Below are positions 1 to 12,065 of a stretch of DNA of 64,000 bases, piece after piece (the first letter of the stretch is position 1; every line of letters starts with the position of its first letter). Below the pieces are notes generated by a model. It made no database searches, was not told the origin of the DNA, and saw only the letters and a list, made by a program, of their open reading frames with translations. Source of the DNA: Gordionus sp. m RMFG-2023 (taxonomy: Eukaryota; Nematomorpha; Gordioida; Chordodea; Parachordodidae); the NCBI RefSeq assembly GCF_954871325.1, contig NC_088778.1, positions 11,975,882 through 12,039,881 on the forward strand, given 5' to 3'. A program made the position numbers and the translations under genes.

Positions 1-144
1 TTTCCCTCTATATTTTAAATATATTAATAACCGAAATTAATTAGAAATTTTACAGGTCACAAAGATAGATAAATTAAAAATAACAACACCAAAACTAAAT
101 AAGAGAAGGATATATTTTATATGTAATATTTTTTAATTTATAGA

Positions 145-372
145 ATGTTTAACAATCATAGTAGTGTAGATGAAATTATGGAGATAGGTTCTCCTGAATC
201 AAATCCGAATCTTAAAATTCTAGATGGAAAATTTTATAAAGTAATTCATGCGAAAAAGAACAAGGTACAAGCTGAATGTCAAAATTGCACAAGTAAAAAA
301 GTTATTAAAGGTTCAACAAACTCTCTACAAACTTTGTTAAAGATATTTAAAATATGCATTTTTATTTTATAA
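145..372 (+). pseudogene. hAT-type transposase N-terminal fragment (BED-like finger)
   Basis: A 75-codon open frame. Residues about 30-66 contain a cysteine pair (ECQNC) followed by KKVIKGSTNSLQTLLK, which resembles the start of hAT transposases, where a BED-type zinc finger reads C-x2-C then KGSxxxTSNLLKHLK. The expected HLK and the closing His pair are absent; the frame runs into AT-rich sequence and stops. The next element starts 26 bp downstream, so this may be the stump of an older hAT. No partner part was found on the plus strand. Family assignment is inferred from motif shape only. Confidence 0.4.
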
Positions 373-669
373 TTATTAACATAATAATACCTATACTTAG
401 ACCTGTGCGCCGACGAAACTATCGGCGGCCGGCAGCGCGCCGATTTTTAGCCGCCGTCAACAGAATCGGCAAATCGGCGCAGTTATAAATTTTTATAACA
501 TAAATTTTTTTAATTGCTTATTATTTTTTAAAAAACGAATGTACACTACTTTACAGATATATCAGCATATTTTTTAATATTTATTTAATAGAAAACTCAT
601 TATTAACCAAAAATCGATTTCGTAATTTTATAATTATCATATATAAAAATTATTTATTTAAATTTTTGG

Positions 670-1837
670 GATAATAATGATCCCCTTGAATTTAACGTCA
701 ATCCAGCGGTAGAAAAAACTCTTTCACTAGATGTGCTAGTCACCCGAATGCAAAAAATTTTTTGGCGAGCCTGGAAAGATTGAGAAGTTTACTCTTCTTT
801 TCTCTCCAAGAACGTCCATAAATTGTAAATATCGTTTTCCAAGAAAACTGTGACATTCTTGTTCTAAGTCACCTAACTTGGAATTATAATTTATATTTGT
901 TGCTTCTCTTCTCTTCTCTTCTCTTCTCTTCTCTTCTCTTCTCTTCTCTTCTCTTCTCTTCTCTTCTCTTCTCTTCTTCTTCTCTTCTCTTCTCTCTCTC
1001 TTCTTCTTCTCTTCTCTTCTCTTCTCTTCTCTTCTCTTCTCTTCTCTTCTCTTCTCTTCTCTTCTCTTCTCTTCTCTTCTCTTCTCTTCTCTTCTCTTCT
1101 CTTCTCTTCTTCTTCTCTTCTCTTCTCTTCTCTTCTCTTCTCTTCTCTTCTCTTCTCTTTAACTTAAATTTATTAATTCATCTTGATCCTCATTGGCTAA
1201 ATTTACTACCTGATTATCATCAATCTCTATAAGTTTAAGATGTTTTATTATAAATTCTGAAGCTGAACAATTTTGCTCTATTAAATACTTTGACACAATT
1301 GTCAATTTTTGAAATCTTGCATCTAAAAGAGAAGCCAATACCTATATAATTTTAAATATAAAATAAATGAATATACTTATATATTATTATTTGCAGATTA
1401 CACACCGAAAATCGTAACGCAAGTTTTTTAGCATATTTTCCTTAAGTGAAATGATTTCAGAATTATCACCACCATTTACTATTAAATTTGTTTCAATTTC
1501 ACTTCTAAAAAGTAACGCCAAATTTAAAATAGGCCCTTTTTATAATGAAAGATATTCGACAGTTTCTTTAAATTTTGAAAGATCGTTCTTCTACCAGCTC
1601 AGATTCATAATTTGATAATTTGAGAAAGTGCTTCCCAATTCTTTTCAAAACATTATTAATTAAATTCTTATTTAATCCAGATATGCTTTCTAGCATAATT
1701 AATATACTATGCCAACGTGTTGGGACATTTAATTTTAAGGTTTTCATATGCATGGAATTATTGTTATTATTATCATTGGAATTTCCAATTTGAAAACGGG
1801 TATCCGGGTATGGATCAATGCTGTCAAGATCTAACAT
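670..1837 (-). pseudogene. hAT transposase remnant
   Basis: Minus-strand pieces of a hAT transposase. At 1837-1568 an 89-codon open frame contains VPTRWHSILIMLESI, the conserved TRW segment of the RNase H-like fold. At 744-670 the frame reads TSTSSERVFSTAGLTLNS, the hallmark of the C-terminal hAT dimerisation domain. Between them lies a long CTCTT microsatellite (902-1159), so the gene is interrupted and not functional. The order TRW segment then SERVFS is that of intact hAT transposases. The N-terminal BED finger is not seen in this strand. Confidence 0.75.
902..1159. repeat. (CTCTT)n pentanucleotide microsatellite
   Basis: About 50 nearly perfect copies of CTCTT, broken by a few CTT or CT slips near 975-1010 and 1108. 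It produces a meaningless Leu/Phe/Ser-rich open frame. One strand is pure pyrimidine, so the array is a candidate for triplex or slipped structure. It separates two parts of a hAT transposase and so expanded after that copy died, or arose within it. Confidence 0.95.
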
Positions 1838-2431
1838 GTCTGATGTTAAATCTATTGTACTTAGACATTTTTTTGCAAATTCAACCTTTGCAGTTTTATA
1901 TCTTAGATCAATAATAATTTCTCTAATTCTTTTGTAAAAAAATTTCTAGACTATGGGTTTTTTATTATCCAGAGTTAGGATACTAAAATTATTTATAGAA
2001 TTATTAAATGTAGATACATCCATTTTAAAAATATGTAAAATTATGCTAACTTTTGGAATTTTAGATTTTTGATTGATTGAACTCTATAATGAAGTCAAAA
2101 TAATTATGATTTTAAAATAGTAGAAAATAAAAATTCATCAAAATCCTGATTGACATTAAAAAAATTACAACAGTGATGTTGACCAATTATTAGAAAAAAA
2201 TGTATGAAATATGAAAGAAATTTCTGCGCCGGCGTGATTTTCTTATTTATTATAATGATCAGTTATAGTTTAAATTCAATTCAATTGCAATTCTAAAAGT
2301 ATATAAAATATATTTATTGTTAAATCACTTTTATATAATAAGTAATAACATTAATCTATATACATAATAAGTAATAAACAATTATATTATTTGAAATAAA
2401 TATTTAAAATAATATTTAACATTAATATATA

Positions 2432-2538
2432 GAAGATTTCTTTTTAGAAATACCAATATGTCCAATTTATCAGAGGTCAGCTTGCGGCGATAGTAACTGT
2501 CAATATCACCAGCTTCACTAAAAACAGATTCTGAAGAG
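2432..2538 (-). pseudogene. hAT transposase C-terminal fragment (second copy)
   Basis: The minus strand reads SSESVFSEAGDIDSYYRRKL followed by TSDKLDILVFLKRN, matching the hAT dimerisation domain pattern SERVFSxAG, then RxxLxxxxVxxLxFLxxN. It lies about 280 bp from the right tip of the 398-2818 element. It differs in sequence from the C-terminal motif at 670-744, so the two come from different hAT copies. Confidence 0.6.
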
Positions 2539-3922
2539 AATATCTAAAACTTTTAAGAATACTTAAAAAAAATAACAATATGGCAGAATGTTTTTAATTA
2601 ATATTATTATTAAAAAAATATTCATAAAAATGGATTTCGATTTTATTTATAAAAATAAATGATTTTAGATATAACTTTTTTAAAAAATTTTATTTCATTT
2701 TCTTTTTGTTAAAGAAGCCATTTTATATCGGATTAAATTTTATAATATGGGCCGATGACCGATATTTTAAAATGGGTGAAATCGGCCCGATCCGATGAAA
2801 AATATCGGCACATCCCTAATATATTTTATATATAATTATTTTAGCAAGTTCTTATTAGAGGAAATATTTAAGCTACTGTTGATATGACCGATTAATACTA
2901 ACCTTTAAATTGTTTTTTATATGTTGATATAAATTGATTTTTTTTATAAATTGTGTAGATTGATTTTTTTATATAAATTTTTATATATTAATATGAAAAT
3001 TGTTATATAAACCTGATTTCTTAGTTTGATAATAGATGTAAAATTTCAAAATAAATTAAATAAAATTAAATTTGTAACTTTGATTTATTCTAAATTAAAT
3101 TAAATAAACTCGTAACATATCATTTATTTTAGAAAACTTTATGGTGGCAGTTCCGCTACATGTTCGAGGAAATCGTAAATAAATAAATAAATATTAAACA
3201 GATTCCCAGTAATAATGTTAATATAAATATTGAATTTCCAATATACTCAGGCCGAACTTTTTTTGAGTAGATTCGAAGACATCTTCAAGGCACTCAGATC
3301 TCGGACATTGAAAAAGCAGGTTCCTTTACGAGAAGATTACCAGCTGAGGTATATATCAAATTAGACGAACTAAATAAAATTGGGCTATAATGACTTACAA
3401 AATATTCTAAAATCCACAGACAATATGATTTTAGCTACTGGAACATAGACAACTAGATAAAAAAAGTTCTGGAAGTAATATTTATATCATTCTAAAAACA
3501 CGTAAGAAATGATTTATTTGAAAAAGTGAAGAATAATTAAAAAATTTTAATGATAAATATCTAAATTATGAATAAACCTATATGGGACAATAATAATAAA
3601 ATAAAGTCCATTGACAAGTTAGAAGATTATTTAAAATTTCATGATAGTAAGAATACTTTAAGCTTAATAGGTAATTTACCAGATGAATTATATTTAGTCA
3701 TGAAAGCAGTGTTTCCAAGAGAGTTAAATTCAAGTTATGATGAAACATTATATACATTAAAGTGTTTATGTAATTATAAATCGGCTACAGAAATAAAAGA
3801 AAATTGTTCTAATAAAAATTTTAGTTAATCTAATAATGAGAATTATTATAAAAATAGAAAATTAGATAAAGAAACACATTATTATAAAAGAAATTATCAT
3901 TATAATTGTAAATCTTTTAGTA

Positions 3923-6250
3923 GGGGAGACCGGGGTAAAACGATAGGCATTTTGCTTATTTACCATAAAAATTTTAAACAAGAGTCAAACACAACAAATT
4001 ATAGATCAATGTGTAGCCCCATCCCTCTTCTACAAGATAAAAAAAAGTGTAGCCCTCTATCTATAATATTTTAGGAGCTATGATTTGTTATGTAAAACTA
4101 CTCATTTTCGCCATTTTACCCTGGGTACAGGGTAAAATGGATAAGCACTAGGGTAAAGTGGTTAAAATAATATTTGACACATATTTATTGTTTTATTTAA
4201 CAAATATTACAAATTTAAGATTTATTTATGATTTTTATTTAAAAACTAATCGATACAATAAGGACATGTAAAATAATTATCATAATTAGCACATTTAGAA
4301 TGTGCCCATTGAAGGCACATTGTACATTTTAGCCATTCATCGCCCTCGCGACTATTTTTATAGTTTTTATTACAAATAACACATAAACAATTATTTTTTG
4401 ATATCTTTTTTTCTCTCTGAATTAATAATTTTTTTTTATAAGGTGTAGATGTTAATATTTCTGAATTCTTTTTTTTAGATATTTTATCCGATGAAATATT
4501 GAATAATTTTGGAATAGGTATTATAGATGAAGGATTGAATACTTTATTATAATTTTTTGAGCATGATGGTAACATATCATGATAGGGTTCATCAATATCA
4601 TCTGGAACATTTTCGTTCAATAATATAGATAAATCACTATCATTATTTTGAGTCACTGTAAGATTTTGAGTCACTGTAATATTTTCATCATTATTTTCAA
4701 ATTCAATATTTGAGCTAGCATTTGAATTATTACAGCAGATATAATCTTGTTCTGTAAATATATTTGGGTTTAAAGGAAATATGCCACATGCTAAGAACCC
4801 ATTTAATATATTATTTGGTGTCACTGCCCTTGGTATTTCATTTTTTAACACTCCTGGAATATCATAAATCTGAAATTGTTGCCCCACATGATTTCTCATC
4901 CATGTGTCAATAGCTCCATTATAAAACTTTTTCAATGGCCCATAAACTGCTTTGTCTAATGGTTGGAGTTTATGCGAGCAATGTGGTGGAAGTGTTAGAA
5001 TAACAATCCCATTGGAGCGACAATAGTTTATAACGGAAATTGAACAATGAGAGCTATGGTTATCTAAGATTAATAAGACATTTTTCTCATTGGATGCACT
5101 GGAATATTTTTTAAAGTGTTCCAAAAAAGATAAAAATTCCTCCTCTTGCATGCAACCCGATGTGTTTCCCACACCCTTAGATCCAATAGGCCCATCACGA
5201 ATAAAGTGATCTTTGTATCGTTTTCTTGGAAAAATAAAAAATGGTGGAATGCTATGGCCTATAGCATTGATGGCTAAACATATTGTAACTAACGTTCCTC
5301 TTTCTCCTGACGTTATAGAGCCGACTTGTTTGGCACCCTTCTGTGCTATAATTTTTGCAGGAGTTTGAACGGTGGTGAAACCACTTTCATCTGCATTCCA
5401 TATATTATGTGGTTCAAAGTTATAAGAATTATATAGCTTAATTAAATTTTCAAAAAATTTATTGACATTTGTGGATTGAAGCCATATGCTCTTGCTAGAC
5501 TATTAGCTTCAGGGGTACGAATCGAAAGTTGGGAATGTCGTTTTCTAAACCCCATAAACCAGTTCTCTCCAGCCATACCATTAGTTGTCCAGCTTTCTGG
5601 GAAAGATTTGCCATATTCTTTAGCAAGCTGATATGCAAATCCTCTTATCTTGTTTATTTATAAAATAAAACTATTTCATTTTAATAATTAACAATACCAG
5701 TTCCATAGAGTTAAAATGATATATAATTAATTAAATAAATTGAATTTATTTCATAATTTTAATAATGCTCAATTGGTAACTTTAATATTAAATATCAATA
5801 TTTATTTGATTATAATAAATGAATGAATGAAAAATTTAATGTGAATAATTTATATTTTAACCGTTTTACCCATAACAGCTTTACCCCTAGGTGACATATA
5901 TTATATATATCGTTATTGCGTGACTTCTAATATAGCTAAAGATGTCAGATAAATTTTATTTTATAGTTAATACATTAAGGAACATGTGTGCCAAATTTTG
6001 AATCCTGAGGATATGTAAATTTTACTAAAAGCAAAATATACTAGAGATTGATTTTTATATTTTTTGGGTAAAAAACAGTTTTTTGACAAAATATATAAAA
6101 CCAGGTAAGTTTTTTAAAAGATGAACATAGGTAAGAAATTAGATATAAAAATACATCTTCACACCAAATTTAAGGTCTTTATACTCAATGGTTAAAAAGT
6201 TATTCGCGTTAACATTGTTACCCCGTCAATCGCTTTACCCCGGTCTCCCC
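3923..6250 (-). mobile_element. pogo-like (Tc1/mariner superfamily) DNA transposon
   Basis: Inverted ends GGGGAGACCGGGGTAAA are identical at both tips and are flanked by TA (3921-3922 and 6251-6252), the Tc1/mariner/pogo target duplication. Subterminal copies of GGGTAAA(A/G)TGG/CCATTTTACCC occur near 4110-4165 and 5868-5892. A DDE transposase lies on the minus strand. The element interrupts an LTR-element fossil, so it is younger than that. The N-terminal helix-turn-helix coding part expected between 5700 and 6240 is not recognisable, which suggests an internal deletion. Confidence 0.88.
4246..5658 (-). pseudogene. pogo-like DDE transposase with C-terminal PHD-like finger
   Basis: Two open stretches on the minus strand. 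The first (5658 to about 5495) reads IRGFAYQLAKEYGKSFPESW and ENWFMGFRKRH, the CENP-B-type helix-turn-helix region. The second (about 5495-4246) carries the DDE_1 catalytic domain: WNADESGF (first Asp), GERGTLVT, PPFFIFPRKR, LILDNHSSH (second Asp), then LPPHCSHKLQPLDKAVYGPL. A change of frame of one base near 5495 separates the two. The C terminus ends in a PHD-like finger, CVICNKNY, WLKCTMCLQWAHSKC, CPYC, as in some arthropod and cnidarian pogo/jerky relatives. An AG acceptor just before IRGFA suggests an upstream exon that is now missing. The last 310 codons are intact. Confidence 0.85.
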
Positions 6251-7024
6251 TATCAAAAAATTGAAAAATATTGAATTAAAACCCAATATTCAAAAGGAAA
6301 GAGATTCTTATAAACTAAAAGAAATAAATTATATAATAAAATTTGAATTTGTGATTATAGAAAATAAGGAAATAATCATTAAAGAAAATAATGAAATAAA
6401 AAAAACTCTTATTAAATGCGATAAAAAAAAATTAAAACTTATAAATTTGAAGACAATTAAAAGTATCACTAAGAGAAGTCATATAAAAACTAAACGTCTT
6501 CATTCTAAAATAATACTCAAGGATGTGATGAAGAGATCTTTTTCTAAAAATTTAAGGCTCAAAAAATTATTTTTTACTAAAAACAATCTTATGAATAATG
6601 ATTATTTCAAAATACTTTTTAAATTAAAAAATAAGGGCATAAAGTTTAAATTTCTGAAGAAGCGATGGATGTAAAGACGTACATATCATCTTATCATCTT
6701 TTATTAAAAAATATATATAAAAAATAAAAAAAAACGCTAAAAATATTATCTAACAATCTTGTTGATTTATCATCCTTATATTATTCTAACATCCAAATTT
6801 GATCGATTCTCAATCATATGCTCAACCAAAATAAATATCATTTTCCAAGACAAAACTGTGACAGACTGCACAATAAGATTCACATGCAAGAAAAACCTGA
6901 GTGGAGACATTTTTTTAAAGGGTGGAATGTTGATATGACCGATTAATACTAACCTTTAGATTGTTTTTTTTATGTTGATATAAATTGATTTTTTTATAAA
7001 TTGTGTAGATTGATTTTTTTTAAA

Positions 7025-7790
7025 AAAAATTTTATAATAAATGGTTCAGTCTCAACGCTACACCCTTACTAAAAATTTCATAATTTAGTAAGCATAAAAA
7101 AATATTCGATTTAAATTATGATCAAAATATTTATGATAATATAAAAAAATTTTTTTATTATTTACTCATATTTGTTATTATTATGCAAAATGAATCCAAT
7201 TTTTTTGTGTTCAAAAGCTTTATTTTTTTTTAAAATGTTTTTTTTTATACATGATTTTTAAATAAAAGAATTAAGATAATATATAATTTTTACGTTGATA
7301 AATCTCATTTTGAACCTTTGCGCAAATAAACAAGAATATATTTTAGTTCAATCTCCACTAAAAGTTCTCATACACAGTGGCGTAGCCAGGATTTTATCAT
7401 AGGGGGGGGGGGGGGTGTTAAGAAAATTTTTGGGGGGCGAAGCCCCCCTAACCTTCCATTTTTTGAACACTTAATTGCTTATATTTTTCGATTTGTTAAA
7501 ATTGTTTTATATTTTCATATAACAAAATTTTAGGGTATTTTATAATATATTTTACATTCCTTTATATATTTTTATTAATTAAAATACTTTCAAAATGTTG
7601 ATATTTTATATAATATAGATTTTAATATTAAAAATTATAATGTATAAAAACTCTATTTTAAAAAAAGTAATTTTTAACAATTATATAAAATATGTAATTA
7701 TTATGCAAATAATAATATTTAAAAAAATATGATAATATTATCTTATAAATAATACTTTTTTTACAAAAAAAAATTGATTATATATTAAAA
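7025..7790. other. AT-rich spacer with one transposon tip
   Basis: No coding sequence recognised. At 7375 the motif CAGTGGCGTAGCCAGG starts a run followed by a long G tract and GGGGGGCGAAGCCCCCC. This is the tip type of a widespread hAT-like group in invertebrates; a related inverted tip occurs at 25591-25611. No matching second end was found nearby. Confidence 0.5.
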
Positions 7791-8307
7791 CTAGTGTTGT
7801 TAAATAGTCGAGTTCTCCTGACTTCGACTCCGAGTCGAAGTCGCAATAATCGACTCATTTTTACTACTCAAGTTTTGAACTTGAGTCGTGAACTTGAGTC
7901 GACTCGAGTTATGAACTCATGTCTATATACTCGAGTCGACTAGATAACGAATAATTTTATGAACTTGAGTCGACGACTAGAGGACGAATATTTCAAATTA
8001 ATTTTAATTAAGATATATGTTGTTTATTACATTTTTTTATTTTAGACTTCCAACTTGAGTCGTAAATAGGAATTATATACTTGAGACAATTAGAGGACAA
8101 ATAGTTCTATAAATTTGATCGACTAGAGACTAGACTCTAGTATATTTCAAATTAATTAGTTATTTTTAATTACTAATTTTTGTTTATTATTATTAAATTT
8201 AAAATTAGATAGTCGAGTAATCCTGACTCCGTGTCGAAGTAGCAATAACTCGAGTCATTTTTACGACTCTAGTTCTGAACTTGAGTCGTGAACTAAATAA
8301 TTAGGTT

Positions 8308-9475
8308 AATTTAAATTTTATGAAACATTACTTATTATATAAATGTTATTTATTGGTTGGTTTTGTAGGGGCTTGGATCTTAAAATCGACTTAACTAGCT
8401 ATGAGCACGAACCCCTAGCACAGATTAATATATCTTAAGTTGATTTTTCTTGACCTTATTAATATATATAAATATATGGTTATTAGAGGTATCAATCGCT
8501 AGCTAATTAGATCTATTGAATAGGTAGCAAACCATGTCTAGATGAGTGAAGCTATTTCTACGTAGGTCAGGAATTATTTTATCAGCACCAAATATTGATA
8601 TGATAATGGGTGGGTATCAAATAAGTATAGTTCTACCTTTATATGGTGTATATAATTTTGACCTGGGAGCGGGGGTAAAAAATATGGTCTCAAATTTGTT
8701 CGTGAAAAAAATTGACATGTCTATATCTTAACATTTAATTATTAAAAGATAAAAATATCTGCTAGATTACCAAAAATTAGGGTTTAATTTAGGTTCAGGA
8801 TTTTTAAATTCTATATAACGGAAATTTTGATAACATGAACTTAATCGAAAAAATCAATTCCTATAAAATTATTGGAAATAAAAAAAGGTTGCTCGTAACA
8901 TCAAAAACCGTTTGAAAAAACGTTATGTATGTAAATTGTCGTATTTATTATTACCTCTGATTGAAATTGAAATCTAAAAGATTATAATCTTCAAGGATGA
9001 GGTAATAAGAGGCAAATTTTGAGGATTAAGATGTTTAATTGATATATATTTTTTTAAAAAACTCATAGAATTTATGAACCCCAAACTATCTTCTTTTTTT
9101 CCTGAAATAATGACCTGAATTTTAGTAATTTATTGATTTCTTCAAAACAGTAAGGGCTTGTCTATTAAAAAAAATTATAACTCAAATTTAGTCGAGTACG
9201 CTTTGAAATTTTTTCATTTTATGAAATTAACAGGTTAACTTAAATTTTATGAAACTAAATTACTAGTGTTGTTAATTGGTTGATAATGTTATATCCAGAC
9301 CTCGCGCTTGGCTTTAAAAATCGACTAAATCTGCTATGAGCACGAACCCCGAGCACAGATCTATGGTTCAAACCCATATATTTTAAGTAATTTTTTATTG
9401 AACTTATTATAGATATAAATATATGGTTATTATAGGTATCAATCGATAATTAAAAGACCTATTGAATTGGCAACA
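8308..9475. repeat. Direct repeat pair of about 230 bp
   Basis: The segments 8308-8534 and 9234-9475 are about 75-80% alike by eye. Both contain GCTATGAGCACGAACCCC, then ATAAATATATGGTTATTA and a GGTATCAATCG stretch. The second copy has GGTTCAAACCC (near 9368), which resembles a tRNA-type pol III B box, so the pair may be SINE-derived. A convincing A box was not found. Confidence 0.5.
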
Positions 9476-10185
9476 ATTTATTTATTGTTTAACTCTATCC
9501 CTCAAAAAATTTCTAAAAAATTTAATTTATTAATAATTGTTTTTTAGAAAATCTATCAAAATTTATTTTTTGTTATTTAATATATTTTTTTTCATTTTTA
9601 AATACTTTTTTTAGAAAATTTTCTCATTTTAAATACTTTTTTTATTTATAAAAAAACTTTGGCGCCAGCTATAAATAATATAAGAAAGGAAGAAAAAAAA
9701 AATTATTACTAAAGTAAAGAGAGAGGGAGGGAGAAAGTTTATATTTAATAGAAAAGGAAAGAAAGTACTATATTTATATCGTTTTTCCCTCTTTAAACAT
9801 ATTTTATTTTTATTTCTTCAAATTTTTTTAGAGTATTTTACCAGGTCAAATACTCCCTTGGTCAATTGACTGATTTTGACCGGTCAATTGACCGACTAAA
9901 AAGTATTCAAAAATCATCTTCAAAACCTAGGTTTTTAATTAATTTATGACGATTTACAAAGTTAGGAATTTATTGAATCCTTTGGATGTGTAGCACATGG
10001 CTAGAATCTGTTTATTAAAAATTTATGCCAAATACGTTTTATTGAAAGAATATCATCAAAAAAGCCAAACATATAATTAAATTATAAAATTTAATTATAT
10101 TTTATTGGTAACTTTAAAAAAAAGGCAAATATTAAAAGGATATAAGTCTTCCTTAAAAATTCAATATCAAGTGATAATATTACAA

Positions 10186-11420
10186 TTACATCCCATGAGA
10201 ATGATGTTGATGCTTATCAATAACATTACTCGATATAAAAGTAGTTATTGCTAAGTCATGTGGAGATCTGATGCCGAGACCACCAAATTTGGTTGGAAGA
10301 GTTGCTTGGGCCCAAGCGGTTTCGTTGAATCTGATATTTACTATTTTTTCGGTTAAGTCCTTTATTCCTTTTTCGTAAGTTTGGAGAGGAATAGGATATT
10401 TAAAAATTGGTGTTGACCGAAGTGCGTAAATAATCCTTGGTATAAAAAAGAAATTTTTTAGCAAAAAAAAGGACTTGTGTGATGGAAGAAGTGTAAAGAT
10501 GTCCTCCAGTTTAAAGAGTATGTCGAGTGTGGAATGAAGAAAAGTGCTTATTGCCTCGTGTCCTCCTATAGGCGATCCTAGATGTGTTAATTCAACGCTT
10601 GATGTGAATTTGAAATTGATTTAAATGTGAGAATTCAGATTTGCTCTGATTGCGAAAGTCCGATGGCTGTGCCCATTTCTTTAATTATGTTGACTGCTTG
10701 GCGATTTCACTACAGGGACCACTCAAGATTCCATCATCAATATACCAAGCGTGGAGCGATAGAGTACATGAAGAGTTTATTGATTTTATCATGTCATTAA
10801 TTCCAAGACTAAAGAGAAGGGATCCGAGAGGGTCACCCTGTTGGATACCCTCGACAGAAAGTATCATTTCTTTGTTGAATTGTAAGATTGTTGGTGATTG
10901 GTAGCAAGAGAAAAGAAATTTGGTGTAAGCGGGGAAATGGAAGCAAGTTGAATGCAGGAACGTGTTGCGCGAAAGAGTGTTGTAGGCGTTAGAGAAGTCA
11001 ATTTTTACTAGGAATTCGTTTTTTGGGTTATTTTCAAGGTGAATTCTTGTTAAGTGCACAGCAGCTTCACACCCACCAGGTATCCCTACACCAAGTTGGT
11101 AGGGGCTTAGAATGTGTGCGGCATCGTGTTTGATTCTAGATGCGATTAATTTAGCGACCAATCTACGGTAAGTTGAACCAATGGCGATGGGCCGAATGTC
11201 CTTGTTTGGTTTTTGGAGTGCGATGAGTCTGGCACCGAAGAGTAAAGGGGTAATAAAGCTGGGTACGTCTCCGTTTAGGATTTTGTTGACTAAGTTTGTG
11301 ATTTTAGTGAGAATTGAAACCTGAGTACAGATCACAGGAGAGGTAATGTCCTGTAAAAAAATTGGTCTAATCCCATCTAGACCATGAGCCGAATCCCGAT
11401 GAAAAGATAGGATTGCTTTC
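10186..11420 (-). pseudogene. LINE reverse transcriptase fragment (R2/Utopia-like type)
   Basis: Minus-strand frame 11335-10685 encodes 216 residues of a reverse transcriptase: LFGARLIALQKPNKDIRPIA, YRRLVAKLIASR, SPYQLGVGIPGGCEAAVHL, VKIDFSNAYN (the first catalytic Asp), VEGIQQGDPLGSLLFSL and WYIDDG (the DD pair, in place of YADD). A second frame, 10464-10186, supplies the thumb-like region ending ATLPTKFGGLGIRSPHDLA. The two are separated by a deletion or frame change near 10470-10680. The G-V-P-G-G and WY(L/I)DDG forms are typical of LINEs with a C-terminal restriction-like endonuclease. No endonuclease is attached here. Confidence 0.8.
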
Positions 11421-11868
11421 TTTATAAATTATTTTACTAAAAATAAATAAATAATAATTAAAGCTTGTAATTTCTATTCACGACTTACTCAAGTTGGAAG
11501 TCTAAATTAAAAAAATAATTTTATTGTTAATTAATAATAAAAACTAATTTGAAATCACGACTTGAGTCGATTTGAGTTCACGACTTGAGTTCACGACTCG
11601 AGTTCATAACTCAAGTCAGTTTGGGTCGATTTTTTCGACCCAAAACTTAGACTCAATTTTCGACTGAGTCGACTCGACTCAGTCCTTTAACAACACTAAG
11701 GATAATTATAATTTGTACCAAATTTTTTTAAAAAAAGCTTACTTTTTTTAAATTTCAAATCTAAATTAAAAAAATATCTCTTTATCCATCATAAAATCAT
11801 GATAATTCATAATATAAAAAAATTACACTAATACATTCAAATATAAAAAAAATATAGAACATAATTTA

Positions 11869-12065
11869 CTCTGGTGGGGTCTCACAAACCCCAATCAGTC
11901 ACAAAATGCTTATATTTTAAAAACTACTCAACCGAAATATATGAAATTTGGAATATAGATTCTAAGATATATTTGATGAAGCTTAAGAATCCAGATCATA
12001 ATATTTACCCGTTTTTATGTAATATCATATTTAGCATGCCTGGGGTTTCATATACCCCACCAGAG
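11869..12065. mobile_element. TA-flanked miniature inverted-repeat element (197 bp)
   Basis: Ends CTCTGGTGGGGT and ACCCCACCAGAG are inverted copies, extending with interruptions to about 25 bp, and both are flanked by TA (11867-11868 and 12066-12067). This is the structure of a Tc1/mariner-type miniature element. The short open frame across it has no recognisable product. Confidence 0.85.

Larger units (their letters stand above)
398..2818 (-). mobile_element. hAT-like element with ATCGGC-rich ends
   Basis: The left tip TAGACCTGTGCGCCGA and the inverted right tip TAGGGATGTGCCGATA match imperfectly. Inside both tips the motif ATCGGC/GCCGAT recurs many times (about 410-480 and 2750-2810). Transposase remnants lie on the minus strand. 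No clean 8-bp target duplication is visible at these borders, so the exact limits could be off by a few bases. Two separate hAT C-terminal motifs lie inside (near 670-744 and 2432-2538), so the element is either nested or rearranged. Confidence 0.65.
2877..7024 (+). mobile_element. LTR retrotransposon fossil with inserted pogo element
   Basis: A segment beginning TGTTGATATGACCGATTAAT occurs at 2877 and again at 6928 in direct orientation. The first copy, read as the 5' LTR, runs to about 3117 and ends in CA. The second is cut short near 7024. A purine-rich tract (AAAGGGTGGAA) stands immediately before the second copy, as expected of a polypurine tract. Between them, gag-like sequence (about 3190-3920) and a lysine-rich open stretch (6261-6674) flank a 2.3-kb pogo-like insertion. 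No reverse transcriptase was recognised, so the element is deleted and broken. The LTRs differ at several places, suggesting an old insertion. Most likely Ty3-like, but that is uncertain. Confidence 0.65.
7792..11698. mobile_element. hAT-like element with GAGTCG-rich ends
   Basis: Perfect 13-bp inverted ends TAGTGTTGTTAAA at 7792 and ending at 11698. Just inside both ends the hexamer GAGTCG/CGACTC occurs more than a dozen times (7805-8010, 8220-8290 and 11560-11680), often as GACTTGAGTCGA-like half palindromes. No transposase is recognised inside. A LINE fragment lies near the right end, and a 230-bp segment occurs twice. An 8-bp target duplication was not found, so the two ends may belong to partly rearranged copies. 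Confidence 0.65.

Noticed and set aside
897-1232. 111-codon Leu/Phe/Ser frame
   Set aside because: It is a translation of the CTCTT microsatellite.
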